Shown: positions 42,045 to 51,498 of the stretch, piece by piece | Layout: each line of letters starts with the position of its first letter | Numbering within the stretch: position 1 is the first letter of the stretch | Source: JAGQWW01 sp041392845 | Lineage (GTDB): Bacteria > Bacteroidota > Bacteroidia > Chitinophagales > Saprospiraceae | Direction of reading: 5' to 3' | DNA length: 64,000 nt | NCBI GenBank assembly: GCA_041392845.1 | Contig: JAWKLG010000021.1 | Location: 1 to 64,000 of the forward strand | The notes under the pieces: model-generated | Databases searched by the model: none | Seen by the model: the letters and a program-made list of their open reading frames with translations, nothing else | What the model was told of the DNA's origin: nothing | Position numbers and translations under genes: made by a program

Positions 42045-43859
42045 TCAGGCTAAAGAATGAGTTTCAAATTGCAATTTAGCCAGACTGGTGTACAATCCAT
42101 CTTCTTTTGCCGATAATTCTTCGTGGGTGCCTTGCTCTACGACCTGACCATTTTCAATCACAAATATTTGGTCCACTTCGCGAATAGTTGCCAATCTGTG
42201 TGCAATAATGATACTCGTCCTACCTTCCATCAAAGTATTCAATGCCTCCTGTACTACTTTTTCAGATTCAGCATCCAAAGAAGAAGTGGCTTCATCGAGT
42301 AATAGGATTGAAGGATTTTTTAAAATCGCTCTGGCGATGGCTACCCTTTGTCTTTGACCACCGGAGAGCTTCACTCCTCTTTCTCCAACTACTGTCTCCA
42401 GACCTTCAGGAAAACTTTGAATAAAATCCCAACAGTTGGATTGCTTGGCAGCCTCTATAATTTCTTCTTCGGTAGCACCCGGTTTACCGTATGCAATATT
42501 CTCTCGAATCGTTCCACCAAACAACAATACTTCCTGAGGTACAATGGCGATATTTTTTCTAAAGGCAGTCGTATTCAAATTACGAATGTCATGACCATCA
42601 ACAGAAATGGAGCCTTCCTGAATACTGTAAAACTTTAATAGTAGTTGGACAATGGTTGATTTCCCTGCGCCACTTGGACCTACAAGTGCAACTTTTTGCC
42701 CTGCCTTTACCGACATTGAAAAGTTTTTCAAAACTTTAATGTCCTCCCTTGTCGGGTATGAAAATTCAACATTTGAATATTGGATATCTCCAGTCAAAGG
42801 GACTGCATCGATTTTATCATCCTGGACATTCACCTCACTTTCATCTGCCAAAATCTCCCTAACTCTTTCAGTTGCACCAATCGCTCCCACCAATTCCGTA
42901 TAAAAGTTTCCCAGGCCGGCAATCGCTCCTCCAATGATAGCAGTGTAAGAAACAAAAGCTATCAGTCCACCTGCCGTAATGGTTCCATCCTGAACCATCA
43001 TGGCACCCTGCCAAACAATGAAAAACAAGGCGCCGAATAATATTGAAACAATGAAAACAGAGAAAAATGCCCTACCCCTTGCGTATCGAAGGGAGACCTT
43101 CACTACATTATCATTCGTTTTTGAATACCTAAAGACTTCAAAAACCTCATTGGTGAAAGCTTTTACTACTTCTATGGTACCCATGGTTTCCGATAGGATA
43201 ATATTGGTATCGGCCAAAGCTTGCTGTCTTTCTTTAGATAATTTGCGGATAAACCTTCCAAAAATCATAGCACCAACTACAATTACCGGAAAGGTTGCAA
43301 GCATGATCAAAGCAAGTTTGGGAGTGGTGATGGCAAGAAAAATTATCCCGGTGATGAGAATAATAATCTGCCTGATAAACTCAGCCAGGGTAATACTAAA
43401 AGTATTGTATAGTTTTTCAACATCGGCAGTGACCCGACTTACCAGATCCCCTACCCTGCTTTTTTCAAAAAACACGATTGGTAAAGAGACCATTTTTTCA
43501 TACAAAGCACTTCTTACGGCTGCTATCCCTTTTTCACTTACCACTGCAAAAAGTGTCACACGCCAATAGGAAACAAATCCCTGGATGACAAGGATGAGCA
43601 ATAGTCCTAGTCCTATATCAGAGAGTGTAATATTCAAATCAGACGTTCCGGTTGCCACGTCAATCATTTGACCCGATAGCAATGGAAACACCATAAAAAC
43701 CATGCTGCTAATAAACAACAATACCAGCCCTCCAATTAGATGAGCTCTATAAGGTCTGATGTACCTGAATATTTTTAAGGCCTCTTTTAGGCGTTCCCTG
43801 TTTAGTTTGGGAAGAGGCGGAGCATCTGCCTCAGCTTCAGTAAATCTTCTTCTTGCCAT
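42045..43859 (-). CDS. ABC exporter, fused membrane and ATPase domains (MsbA/LmrA type)
   Basis: 604 residues: six transmembrane helices (about 35-335) and an ATPase domain with Walker A LVGPSGAGKSTIVQ, Q-loop IVPQEVLLFGG, signature LSGGQRQRVAIARA, Walker B ILLLDEATSSLD and H-loop IIAHRLATI. Works as a homodimer exporting lipids, drugs or peptides; the cargo is unknown. ATG start at 43859; xseA follows closely on the same strand. Confidence 0.92.
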   Translation of the reverse strand: MARRRFTEAEADAPPLPKLNRERLKEALKIFRYIRPYRAHLIGGLVLLFISSMVFMVFPLLSGQMIDVATGTSDLNITLSDIGLGLLLILVIQGFVSYWRVTLFAVVSEKGIAAVRSALYEKMVSLPIVFFEKSRVGDLVSRVTADVEKLYNTFSITLAEFIRQIIILITGIIFLAITTPKLALIMLATFPVIVVGAMIFGRFIRKLSKERQQALADTNIILSETMGTIEVVKAFTNEVFEVFRYSKTNDNVVKVSLRYARGRAFFSVFIVSILFGALFFIVWQGAMMVQDGTITAGGLIAFVSYTAIIGGAIAGLGNFYTELVGAIGATERVREILADESEVNVQDDKIDAVPLTGDIQYSNVEFSYPTREDIKVLKNFSMSVKAGQKVALVGPSGAGKSTIVQLLLKFYSIQEGSISVDGHDIRNLNTTAFRKNIAIVPQEVLLFGGTIRENIAYGKPGATEEEIIEAAKQSNCWDFIQSFPEGLETVVGERGVKLSGGQRQRVAIARAILKNPSILLLDEATSSLDAESEKVVQEALNTLMEGRTSIIIAHRLATIREVDQIFVIENGQVVEQGTHEELSAKEDGLYTSLAKLQFETHSLA

Positions 43860-44040
43860 AATATATCATTTACCGGGTAGTTATCTGGTGTAAATCAACG
43901 AAACAAAAACTTTTAGCGTAAATAAAAGTTCTCTTTTTGACACGATAATAGCTTTACAACCCAATATTTTCCACCAGCAACCCATATTTCCTCCTAAACC
44001 TTTATATTTCTACAATTCCTAAAAATGTAATCTGTTGTTT

Positions 44041-44125
44041 CTGGATGGGAATCTCCCATATTACAATTGGAATAACAGGTGGAGGAGCTTTCACCTGGTA
44101 CTTGGGGAATTTACGGTTTACGGTT
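44041..44125. repeat. Dispersed repeat, copy 2, left part (interrupted by IS4)
   Basis: Matches the copy at 19695: GATGGGAATCTCCCATATT, GGAATAACAGG, GGAATTTACGG. The last 10 bases, GTTTACGGTT, are the target duplication of the IS; the repeat resumes after it at 45528. Confidence 0.7.
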
Positions 44126-45517
44126 CACTACTGTCCGGTAAAAATACAAAACAAAGCAAAGGCAATCCTAATGCACTGATTTTCAACACCCATATTTATG
44201 CTCATCCGATCCTACCCCCCCCGTTGTTAATCAAATAAAGTTGGGCCCCGTACTTTTTTAGGCAAATTATTGATTAATGCTTTTTCGGGATCACTCAAGA
44301 ATTCGAATAAGCTTATATAGGTCATTAGATGGAGCTTGATCATTGAAGCTAAATTGGCATATGACCATCTGTGTTTATTACTAATGGTTCGCTTGATGTA
44401 GGATATTAATAAATCTGCAATTAAAACACACCAAACCTGGATTTTGATGGCATTTTCATTATCTCCTAAAAAGTACTTTAATGGAAAACTTTGTTTTAGT
44501 CTTTTAAATAATAATTCAATTTGCCAGCGTTGCTTGTAAATCATCGCTATGGTCAAAGCAGACATCTTTAGATCATTGGTTATGAACTCAAAATGTTTAT
44601 CCTTTTCGCTATCATAAAAAGTAATTCGCCGGGCTAGTATCCTTTTGCTTTTATGTACTCCAATACTCAGCGTTTCATCCTTTCGGACACCTTCTTTTAT
44701 TTCGTTTGGATCAAGCGGAAATTGTTCGACTTCTGAATACACAGTTCCATGTCTTAACCTGGTAATCCATATAACATCTTCCTCATCCCATTTTTTGTAT
44801 TGGCCATAATCAACATAACCTTTGTCAAAGGTTACTATTGAACCTGCCGGCAAAATCATATCCTTTATGAATCTTTTATCGCTTGATGCTCCTGATTTTA
44901 GTTCGACAAAGCATGGAACATTTTCTTCCGCACGAATTACTGTATGAACCTTCACTCCACCTTTCCTTTTTCCGTTGGCAGGGTTACATCCAGCATTCTT
45001 CAAAATATCTTTAAACAGGCTAATAGTAGTAGAATCTATAATGTACAACTTCGAAAACCACTGCAAATCCTTTCGGCTGTCCGGTAAACCTCGCTTTAGT
45101 TGTTCATACAATTCAAAAAATATAGCTTCAAAAACTTTGGCATCCCGTCTTCTATTCGCATCTGAAAGAGTGCTACGTCTTGGACAATAAGTCATGCCCA
45201 GATGATTTAGTTTTAAATAGCAAGCCTGCATTCCCGTTGAAACCTCTCGCAAAGAGGTACAACGCTGAAAGATGCAATATAACATGGTAACCAAATGGTC
45301 GTAAGTAGTGAATTTCTTACAATACCGATCTGAAGAGTGTTTTCGAGCCAACTGTTTAACTTGACTCTTTTTTATAAAATTTAATACCTGGGAAAAAATC
45401 GGCTGTCCGGTAAATTTTCGACCTTTGCTCATGATGTAATTTAGGTTGTGGTAACTCAAAACTACATCATTGGAGGGAATTAACGTTCCCTCCTTTATTT
45501 TTTACCGGACAGTAGTG
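44126..45517. mobile_element. Complete IS4-family insertion sequence
   Basis: 1392 bp with perfect 19-bp terminal inverted repeats CACTACTGTCCGGTAAAAA and a 10-bp target duplication GTTTACGGTT at 44116-44125 and 45518-45527. One transposase gene fills it. Intact ends, intact gene and exact target duplication indicate a recent, potentially active insertion. The target is a 7-mer (RTTTACG) tract inside a dispersed repeat. Confidence 0.93.
44227..45459 (-). CDS. IS4-family transposase
   Basis: 410-residue DDE transposase. N-terminal DNA-binding part with FSQVLNFIKKSQVKQLARK and YCKKFTTYDHLVTMLYC (DUF4372-like), catalytic Asp in LYIIDSTTISLF, second Asp in IVTFDKGYVDY, and Glu in the IS4 signature YKQRWQIELLFKRLKQ (the Y-(2)-R-(3)-E-(6)-K motif). 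Nothing is truncated. ATG at 45459; an internal ATG at 45432 is also possible. It occupies nearly the whole IS element. Confidence 0.95.
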   Translation of the reverse strand: MSYHNLNYIMSKGRKFTGQPIFSQVLNFIKKSQVKQLARKHSSDRYCKKFTTYDHLVTMLYCIFQRCTSLREVSTGMQACYLKLNHLGMTYCPRRSTLSDANRRRDAKVFEAIFFELYEQLKRGLPDSRKDLQWFSKLYIIDSTTISLFKDILKNAGCNPANGKRKGGVKVHTVIRAEENVPCFVELKSGASSDKRFIKDMILPAGSIVTFDKGYVDYGQYKKWDEEDVIWITRLRHGTVYSEVEQFPLDPNEIKEGVRKDETLSIGVHKSKRILARRITFYDSEKDKHFEFITNDLKMSALTIAMIYKQRWQIELLFKRLKQSFPLKYFLGDNENAIKIQVWCVLIADLLISYIKRTISNKHRWSYANLASMIKLHLMTYISLFEFLSDPEKALINNLPKKVRGPTLFD

Positions 45518-45667
45518 GTTTACGGTTTACGATTTACGTGGCATTTAAAAACGAAAAGCGAACTGCGAACACCGAAAAGCGTAACCAACAGATTTTCAGT
45601 GAATCATCCGAACTGTTATATAATAGCAATTGATTTCATTGAAGGTATAGAAACCTGTATGACATCG

Positions 45668-45675
45668 TATATTTG
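45668..45675 (+). promoter_or_regulatory. Candidate -7 box for the GWxTD gene
   Basis: TATATTTG, a full TAnnTTTG match, about 107 bp ahead of the ATG; the nearest TTG is 26 bp upstream, longer than usual spacing. Confidence 0.35.
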
Positions 45676-45781
45676 TACTATCGTGATCTTAAATCCTGAC
45701 TTTTGAAATTTTGGCCGTTTTTTTATTAAAAAATAAGCCCTAACTTTTAACAGGATTTCCAAAGAAATAAATCACTTGATT

Positions 45782-47227
45782 ATGAAAAAATTACTGCTAC
45801 TTCCTGTTTTGTTGTTTTCCCTTTGGAACTATAGCTCTGCGCTGGATGCAAGTGTTTCATTCTGTACATTTCAAACACCGGATCAGACCTATTTTGAAGT
45901 CTATTTCCATTTTTTTGGAAAAACCATCAACTTCGATACGCTTTCCACCGGAGAATTGCAGGCCGGAGTCGAAGTATTCATAATGGTTAAAAAAGCAGAG
46001 GAAGAAATTGTCCTGGTAGACAAATACAATCTCCATAGTCCTAAATTTACTACAAGAAAAGATTTTCTTGACTTAAAAAGGTATTCACTTGGCAATGGAG
46101 AATACACATTGTTTATTAAAGTTTCGGACCTTCAGAATCCTGACAATAAAACTCAATTTGAAACTCCTTTTTTCATTTCATATGATAAAACGAGCCCCAC
46201 TCTATCCGATATTCAATTGGTTGCATCTCTAAAAAAGGCTGAGGATGAACAAAACGTATTTGTAAAAAGCGGCTTTGAGCTCGAACCACAGGCTTATAAT
46301 TTCTACAATAAGAATACTAAGGTTTTGCTATTGTACCATGAGTTGTACAATACCCACCTGCAAGAAACCGGAGCGTTGAAGGTTGATTATACCGTATTCA
46401 AAAAGGTAAACAATGAAGAAAAAGAAATACTAAAAAAATCGAAGACCATTCAGCCTTCAAAAGTATTCCCGGTAGTTCAGTCTTTTAATATTGATAAATT
46501 ACCCTCCGGCAATTATCTTTTAAAAGTGGAATTGGTGGAAGAGTCCGGAAAGATTCTGGATAAAAAAGCCATAATTTTTCAACGCTCTAATCCTGAATAC
46601 GATGAAGCGGATGAAAACAACGAAACAACAACAGAAGATTTTTTCGCTTCTCTGAGTCCGGAGGATATGGAATATAGCCTGAGAGCCATCGCCCCTCTTT
46701 TGGAAGACCAGGCAGACTTCATTAATAGTTTAATTGCAGCCGGTGTAAAAAGGAGTCAACAAATGTATTTGAGCTCATATTGGAAAAAAAGAGCACCAAA
46801 AGAAACCCGAGATGCTTATGAAAAATATATGAAAGTCGCTCGGGCTGTAGACCAACAATTTCAATCTGGTTTTGGTCATGGTTTCGAAACAGACCGTGGT
46901 TATGTATATTTAAAATACGGTCGTCCTGATGATATGATCCGGGTGGACGACGAACCTTCTGCCCCACCTTATGAGATTTGGTCTTACAATTATTTTCCAG
47001 AAACCAATCAGGGAAATGTCCGATTCCTGTTTTACAATCCTTCCCTGTCTCCGGGAAATTTTACATTGTTGCATAGCAATGCTCGTGGAGAACGAAGCAA
47101 CCCTCAATGGCAATTGGAATTATACCGCGATGCTCCCAATGAAATCGACGGAGGAAATTATATAGACGGTACCGATATGCAAGACAACTTTGGCCGCAGA
47201 GCCGCGAGGTATTTTAATGATTTTTGA
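45782..47227 (+). CDS. GWxTD domain-containing secreted protein
   Basis: About 481 residues; signal peptide to about residue 20, then a beta-rich N-terminal region (about 25-270, LDASVSFCTFQTPDQTYFEVYF) and a helical C-terminal domain, YLSSYWKKRAPKETRDAYE through GFETDRGYVYLKYGRPDDMIRV. This corresponds to the GWxTD domain, with Phe in place of the usual Trp. Such proteins are common in Bacteroidota but have no firm biochemical role. It is convergent with sprE/porW. The ATG at 45782 is preferred over a TTG six bases upstream. Confidence 0.85.
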   Translation: MKKLLLLPVLLFSLWNYSSALDASVSFCTFQTPDQTYFEVYFHFFGKTINFDTLSTGELQAGVEVFIMVKKAEEEIVLVDKYNLHSPKFTTRKDFLDLKRYSLGNGEYTLFIKVSDLQNPDNKTQFETPFFISYDKTSPTLSDIQLVASLKKAEDEQNVFVKSGFELEPQAYNFYNKNTKVLLLYHELYNTHLQETGALKVDYTVFKKVNNEEKEILKKSKTIQPSKVFPVVQSFNIDKLPSGNYLLKVELVEESGKILDKKAIIFQRSNPEYDEADENNETTTEDFFASLSPEDMEYSLRAIAPLLEDQADFINSLIAAGVKRSQQMYLSSYWKKRAPKETRDAYEKYMKVARAVDQQFQSGFGHGFETDRGYVYLKYGRPDDMIRVDDEPSAPPYEIWSYNYFPETNQGNVRFLFYNPSLSPGNFTLLHSNARGERSNPQWQLELYRDAPNEIDGGNYIDGTDMQDNFGRRAARYFNDF

Positions 47228-47233
47228 GTTGGT

Positions 47234-47280
47234 GGTTAGCCGTTAGCCGTTAGCCGTTAGCCGTTAGCCGTTAGCCGTTA
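47234..47280. repeat. 7-bp tandem repeat tract (GTTAGCC, 6.7 copies)
   Basis: Six perfect GTTAGCC units plus GTTA, starting 7 bp after the GWxTD stop. On the other strand it is GGCTAAC, the unit of the tract at 19923. Confidence 0.9.
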
Positions 47281-47343
47281 AATTGCTGCTTGTCAGTCAT
47301 TTATGCAAAATAGCATGAGTGAATCTTTTGAACATTTTACCAA

Positions 47344-47383
47344 CATTCACTCATTCAACCATTCAACCATTCAACCATTCAAA
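47344..47383. repeat. 8-bp tandem repeat tract (CATTCAAC, 5 copies)
   Basis: CATTCACT, then CATTCAAC three times and CATTCAAA. The one tract with period 8 instead of 7. Confidence 0.8.
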
Positions 47384-47404
47384 ATTACAAAAGGCACAGC
47401 CGCC

Positions 47405-47439
47405 CCAAAGACCAAAGACAAAAGACCAAAGACCAAAGA
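47405..47439. repeat. 7-bp tandem repeat tract (YCAAAGA-type, 5 copies), abuts sprE stop
   Basis: CCAAAGA, CCAAAGA, CAAAAGA, CCAAAGA, CCAAAGA; the stop codon of sprE/porW begins at the next base (47440). Confidence 0.85.
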
Positions 47440-50373
47440 CTATTTATAATTCGCATTAAAGAAATCATCGTAGCCTGCCATGGAGCGTTGCTTGAGGATT
47501 TCACGGTAATTGATTTGTGAAATACCGTAGATATTATATTTGAAATCGATGCTCAGGTATTTTTGGGCATTTTTCATTACTCCATTATAGTAACGCATCA
47601 CCTCATCTTTATCCTGGAACCTTCTGATAACCAAAATCGGAATCCGATCTTCTTCGTTGTTACCCAAGTAAATATTTGAAACACGAAGGTTGTCCAGTTT
47701 ATGGAATTCGCGGTGATAGTCACCTACATCAGATTTGGCCTTATTTAAATCAGCATTTTTTTCTAAGACAACGACTATATAATGCAGTTCATCCGGACTA
47801 ACTTCAAAATTCCCGGAATTAGCATTTTCGTTATTCTCCCCATCATCGATACTTGAAAATTGGGAATCATCACCCAATAATCGCAATATCTCCCTTGCTC
47901 TTCGCTCCTCTTCAGTATCAGGATATTTTGCAATCAAATCTTTCAAAGCCTTAATATAGGCTTCCTGGCCTTCGATATTCCCCGTACTCATAGCACCTAA
48001 CATGGCAAATTTTACACGAAGTGGATTATCATTTCCAAACTCTTTTGAAGAATTGGTAGCCCTTGAGTAGGCCTCCTTGTACTTCCGGTTTACAAACATG
48101 CTATACGCATCATTGTAATATTTATTCAACCTTTTTTCTTCTGATTCAGACTCTGTAAAATAATTTGGATTGGCTAAAACCTGAGCATAGATAGATTCCG
48201 GCGCTTCGTTCAAAAGCTTCTTTCTATATTCCTCAGCTTTTGCATTATCGTTCAAATCCGAATAGTTTAAATACAGATAATACCAGGTTTCAACCTTGTT
48301 TTTAGTATCAGGATATCTGTTTAATAATTCCGTATGGGTTTCTACTGATTTTTTGAGATTTTGAATTTTATCGCGGTACAATTTCCCCAGAGAGAAAAGT
48401 GCATTTTCAACAAGTGTATTTGCTTTAGCCAGCTCTACCGGGTTGGAAGGAACATCTTCCAAAATTGCATCTATTTCATCCTCCGTAATATCAGTAGACA
48501 ATCTTAAGGTTTCGCCTTGTTCTTCCTCTTCTTCCTCAATGATTCCACCTTCAATTTTGGATTTTAAACGCCAATTATCAACCAAAGGCCTATTCCCATA
48601 AATCCTAATAAATTCCTTTTTTCCTCTTCTTACTGCTTTTTCATCATCTGACCAATAGGGTTCAATGGTATAGTCACCCGCAGTATTTATAGAAGACCGC
48701 AATGAACCTGCAAAATTTGTTTTCTCTGCAGCTTTATAGTTTCCTACGCGACTGGCTGCAGAATTGTCTGCCAAAGCATTGCTTCTTGCAAGTGCTTCTG
48801 CTTCTTTAATTCTCTGTTCTTCTTCTTTTCTTTTTAACTCAAGAGCCAGTGCTTTTTGCTCTTCAGGACTCATTTTGCTGATTCTTAGCAAAGAATCCTG
48901 GTATTCTATAATCTGAATATTGGTTGCAATCTCTGAAAGATTCATACTGAACTTTTGCACCTCCGCAAATCGCTCATCATTTTCTGCCATCACAACCATG
49001 GTACTGTCGTAATAGAGTTTTGCTCTTACATAATCTTCAGAATCTTTGAAAAAGTTGGCCAATTGATAATAGGCTTCAGCTTGCTGGGCTTTGTTTCCAC
49101 TTGTATTTTTTGCAGACAAGGACAAATATTCTACCCCTTCGTCCATTTCATTGTTTTGGAAAGCAACTTGCGCTAAAGCAAAATAAATCTGGTCCTTATA
49201 TTCAATATTTTTATCATCCTTCAACATCTTTTCCAGATCTCTTTTGATATCAGCCGGAGAAGACTTGCCGGTAGCATAAGCATTGGTTGCCAATTGAAGC
49301 TTGGTATTGAATTCCATTTCATAGGTAGGCCTGAAATCCAAAACCTTTTCAAAATATGTATAAGCCTCAGCTGTATTTCCGGTTTTCCTCAACAACTGAG
49401 CTACAATAAATGAATACCTGGCCTGGAGTGTTTTATCTTTTTCGTCCAAAATGGCATCTTTCAAATGGGTGATCGCCAGATTGTACCTTCTTTGCTCCAG
49501 AGCTGAATAGGCCATTGCCACATTTAATTCATCTCGAATCTCCCCGAACGTTTTAGGGTCTTCATACAATTCCCTGTAAATACGATCTGCAGCTTCAAAT
49601 TTGCCTCTTTCAACCAAAACCCTCGCATACCATAATTGGCCGGATTGATAGGCAGGTTTGTGTTTTAAAAAATAATTGTCCGGATTGGTTGATTCTTCTT
49701 CTTCCTCTACTTGTTCTTCCACGACAGTGGCTTCCTGTTCCTTAACTTTCTCTTCAACCTTTTTAGGTGCTTTTCCTTTCTTTTTTCTCTTCCTTGCTTT
49801 TTTTCTTTCCTTATTTCTTTTCTTAATTTCCTTTTGCTTCTCTTTTCTTATCCTTTCCCTTTCTTTCCTTTTTTCCTTGATGGATTTCTCTCTTTCTGCA
49901 CGGGTAGGTTTCTTTTTTGTGTTGGCTGATTCCTCAGCACCTTTCTCATTAAATTCAGCTGTCAAATATTTTAGCGTTTCTTCTGCAGACTCATAATCCT
50001 GTTTTAAATATTGAGCCTGACCCATCAAAAGATAACAGTCATCCGTCCAATGACTCACCCGGTGCAGGGCAACCACCATAGCTACTTTTTCAATGGCTTT
50101 ATCAAGATCTGGTGCAACTTCTGTAGGATTGGGTGCAGCAACATATTCGTAGATATCAAGGACTTTATTATAATTATCCTTATGTTGCTCATTCAATTTA
50201 AGGATACTTTCATTTACAAGTACATTTGCATTGTAGTATCCGTTAAATTCTGCAGTAGTGTTGTGGTAGAATTTCTTGACGCCTGAAACATCGCCTTTCT
50301 TCTTTTTGGTTACACAAGAAGGGAAAGTCAGAAAAACCGCCAGAACAACAAGAATAAGTGAATGTATTTTCAA
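47440..50373 (-). CDS. sprE: Type IX secretion/gliding lipoprotein SprE (PorW)
   Basis: 977 residues. Lipoprotein signal with lipobox FPSC (Cys20), then the family start KKFYHNTTAEFNGYYNANVLVNE. Tetratricopeptide-like repeats (QLWYARVLVERGKFEAADRI, NTKLQLATNAYATGKS, AEAYYQLANFFKDSEDYVRA) fill the rest, with a conserved C-terminal domain ending in YGISQINYREIL. SprE/PorW is an outer-membrane lipoprotein of the T9SS linking the motor to the translocon side. A strongly basic run (about 153-205, Lys/Arg-rich) and an acidic run (206-228) interrupt the first repeats and look like a lineage-specific insertion. Consistent with several T9SS cargoes in this window. Confidence 0.88.
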   Translation of the reverse strand: MKIHSLILVVLAVFLTFPSCVTKKKKGDVSGVKKFYHNTTAEFNGYYNANVLVNESILKLNEQHKDNYNKVLDIYEYVAAPNPTEVAPDLDKAIEKVAMVVALHRVSHWTDDCYLLMGQAQYLKQDYESAEETLKYLTAEFNEKGAEESANTKKKPTRAEREKSIKEKRKERERIRKEKQKEIKKRNKERKKARKRKKKGKAPKKVEEKVKEQEATVVEEQVEEEEESTNPDNYFLKHKPAYQSGQLWYARVLVERGKFEAADRIYRELYEDPKTFGEIRDELNVAMAYSALEQRRYNLAITHLKDAILDEKDKTLQARYSFIVAQLLRKTGNTAEAYTYFEKVLDFRPTYEMEFNTKLQLATNAYATGKSSPADIKRDLEKMLKDDKNIEYKDQIYFALAQVAFQNNEMDEGVEYLSLSAKNTSGNKAQQAEAYYQLANFFKDSEDYVRAKLYYDSTMVVMAENDERFAEVQKFSMNLSEIATNIQIIEYQDSLLRISKMSPEEQKALALELKRKEEEQRIKEAEALARSNALADNSAASRVGNYKAAEKTNFAGSLRSSINTAGDYTIEPYWSDDEKAVRRGKKEFIRIYGNRPLVDNWRLKSKIEGGIIEEEEEEQGETLRLSTDITEDEIDAILEDVPSNPVELAKANTLVENALFSLGKLYRDKIQNLKKSVETHTELLNRYPDTKNKVETWYYLYLNYSDLNDNAKAEEYRKKLLNEAPESIYAQVLANPNYFTESESEEKRLNKYYNDAYSMFVNRKYKEAYSRATNSSKEFGNDNPLRVKFAMLGAMSTGNIEGQEAYIKALKDLIAKYPDTEEERRAREILRLLGDDSQFSSIDDGENNENANSGNFEVSPDELHYIVVVLEKNADLNKAKSDVGDYHREFHKLDNLRVSNIYLGNNEEDRIPILVIRRFQDKDEVMRYYNGVMKNAQKYLSIDFKYNIYGISQINYREILKQRSMAGYDDFFNANYK

Positions 50374-50602
50374 AATTTAATCCTTTTTAAATCGTTCCTC
50401 AAAAATTCCAGCTCTTTCATGCCATCTTTTCTAGTTTTTTACTGAAAATTTGTCTGACAAGAATATCAATGCTTCTTTAAGAAAGAGTGTGGGTATAACT
50501 GATAATCGGCAAAATTATTTTATTAAGCCGAAATTCTAAAAGTTAGGCCGTTTGGCATACGGATTTTATACCCTAAAGGTTGAAGGAAACCCGAAAAATA
50601 AT

Positions 50603-51478
50603 ATGGAAAATTCGGAAAAAAAGAATTGGAAAGAGCGAATTAAGGCACCATACCGCCTGGTGATAATGAACGAAGAAACGTTTGAGGAAATCAGTTCCTA
50701 CAAACTCACCTTGCTCAACGTTTATATCCTATTAAGCACTCTTGTGGTGGTAACAGCTGCCCTGGTGGTCTTTTTAATCATTTTCACCCCCATCAAAAAA
50801 TACATACCCGGATACGGTAGCGCAGGTTCCAGCAGAGAATTGATGCGACTAAATCGCGAAGTTGAAAAACTGGAAAAACAAATTACGGCTGACTCCATTT
50901 ATATCGATAATTTTAAAAAAATACTGGTTGGTGACATCGAACCACCTCAAGGAGATGAAGCAGAAGGTGAAACTTTTGATGATAGTCTCTTGAATGTTGA
51001 AAGAATTGCAGAGGATGAACAATTAAGACAGGAAATTAAACTGGAAGAAATCCGCCAAATCTCTCAAAACAGTACCTCAGAAAGCGGAGAAAAAGAACTT
51101 CCTCTTGAGCAATTGTATTTCTCCTCCCCCCTCAGTGGAGAAATAAGTGCAGGATTCATGCCGGATAAGTCACACTATGGTGTCGATGTGCTTGCACCTA
51201 AAAACTCAGCCATCAAAGCCGCTATGGATGGTGTAGTCATTCAATCAGACTGGACATTGGAAACCGGCAATACCATCGGAATCCAGCATGCAAATAATTT
51301 GATTACTTTTTATAAACACAATTCTTCACTTTTGAAAAAGGTAGGAAGCAAAGTGAAGGCCGGAGAAGCAGTTGCCATTATCGGAAACACCGGTACCTTG
51401 TCTGACGGACCCCATTTGCACTTTGAACTTTGGTACCGCGGACGTCCTTTGAATCCCGTTGATTATATCTTGTTTTAA
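50603..51478 (+). CDS. M23-family peptidoglycan metallopeptidase
   Basis: About 291 residues. Cytosolic N-terminus, one transmembrane helix (about residues 38-60), a coiled-coil (RELMRLNREVEKLEKQI) and the LytM domain at the C-terminus with zinc ligands in SHYGVDVLAP and GPHLHFELW. Cuts or remodels cell-wall cross-links, or acts as an activator if it is degenerate; the ligands are intact. ATG at 50603 (MENSEKKNWKERI) is preferred over the upstream TTG at 50552. hisS starts 20 bp after it. Confidence 0.9.
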   Translation: MENSEKKNWKERIKAPYRLVIMNEETFEEISSYKLTLLNVYILLSTLVVVTAALVVFLIIFTPIKKYIPGYGSAGSSRELMRLNREVEKLEKQITADSIYIDNFKKILVGDIEPPQGDEAEGETFDDSLLNVERIAEDEQLRQEIKLEEIRQISQNSTSESGEKELPLEQLYFSSPLSGEISAGFMPDKSHYGVDVLAPKNSAIKAAMDGVVIQSDWTLETGNTIGIQHANNLITFYKHNSSLLKKVGSKVKAGEAVAIIGNTGTLSDGPHLHFELWYRGRPLNPVDYILF

Positions 51479-51498
51479 AAAAATTACAGCATTATTTC

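Noticed and set aside
43000..43569. 189-codon plus-strand frame
   Set aside because: It lies antisense within the ABC exporter gene, which has all Walker and signature motifs.
49676..49996. 106-codon plus-strand frame rich in Phe, Leu and Ser
   Set aside because: It is the antisense of the Lys/Arg/Glu-rich insertion of sprE; the composition is explained by that.
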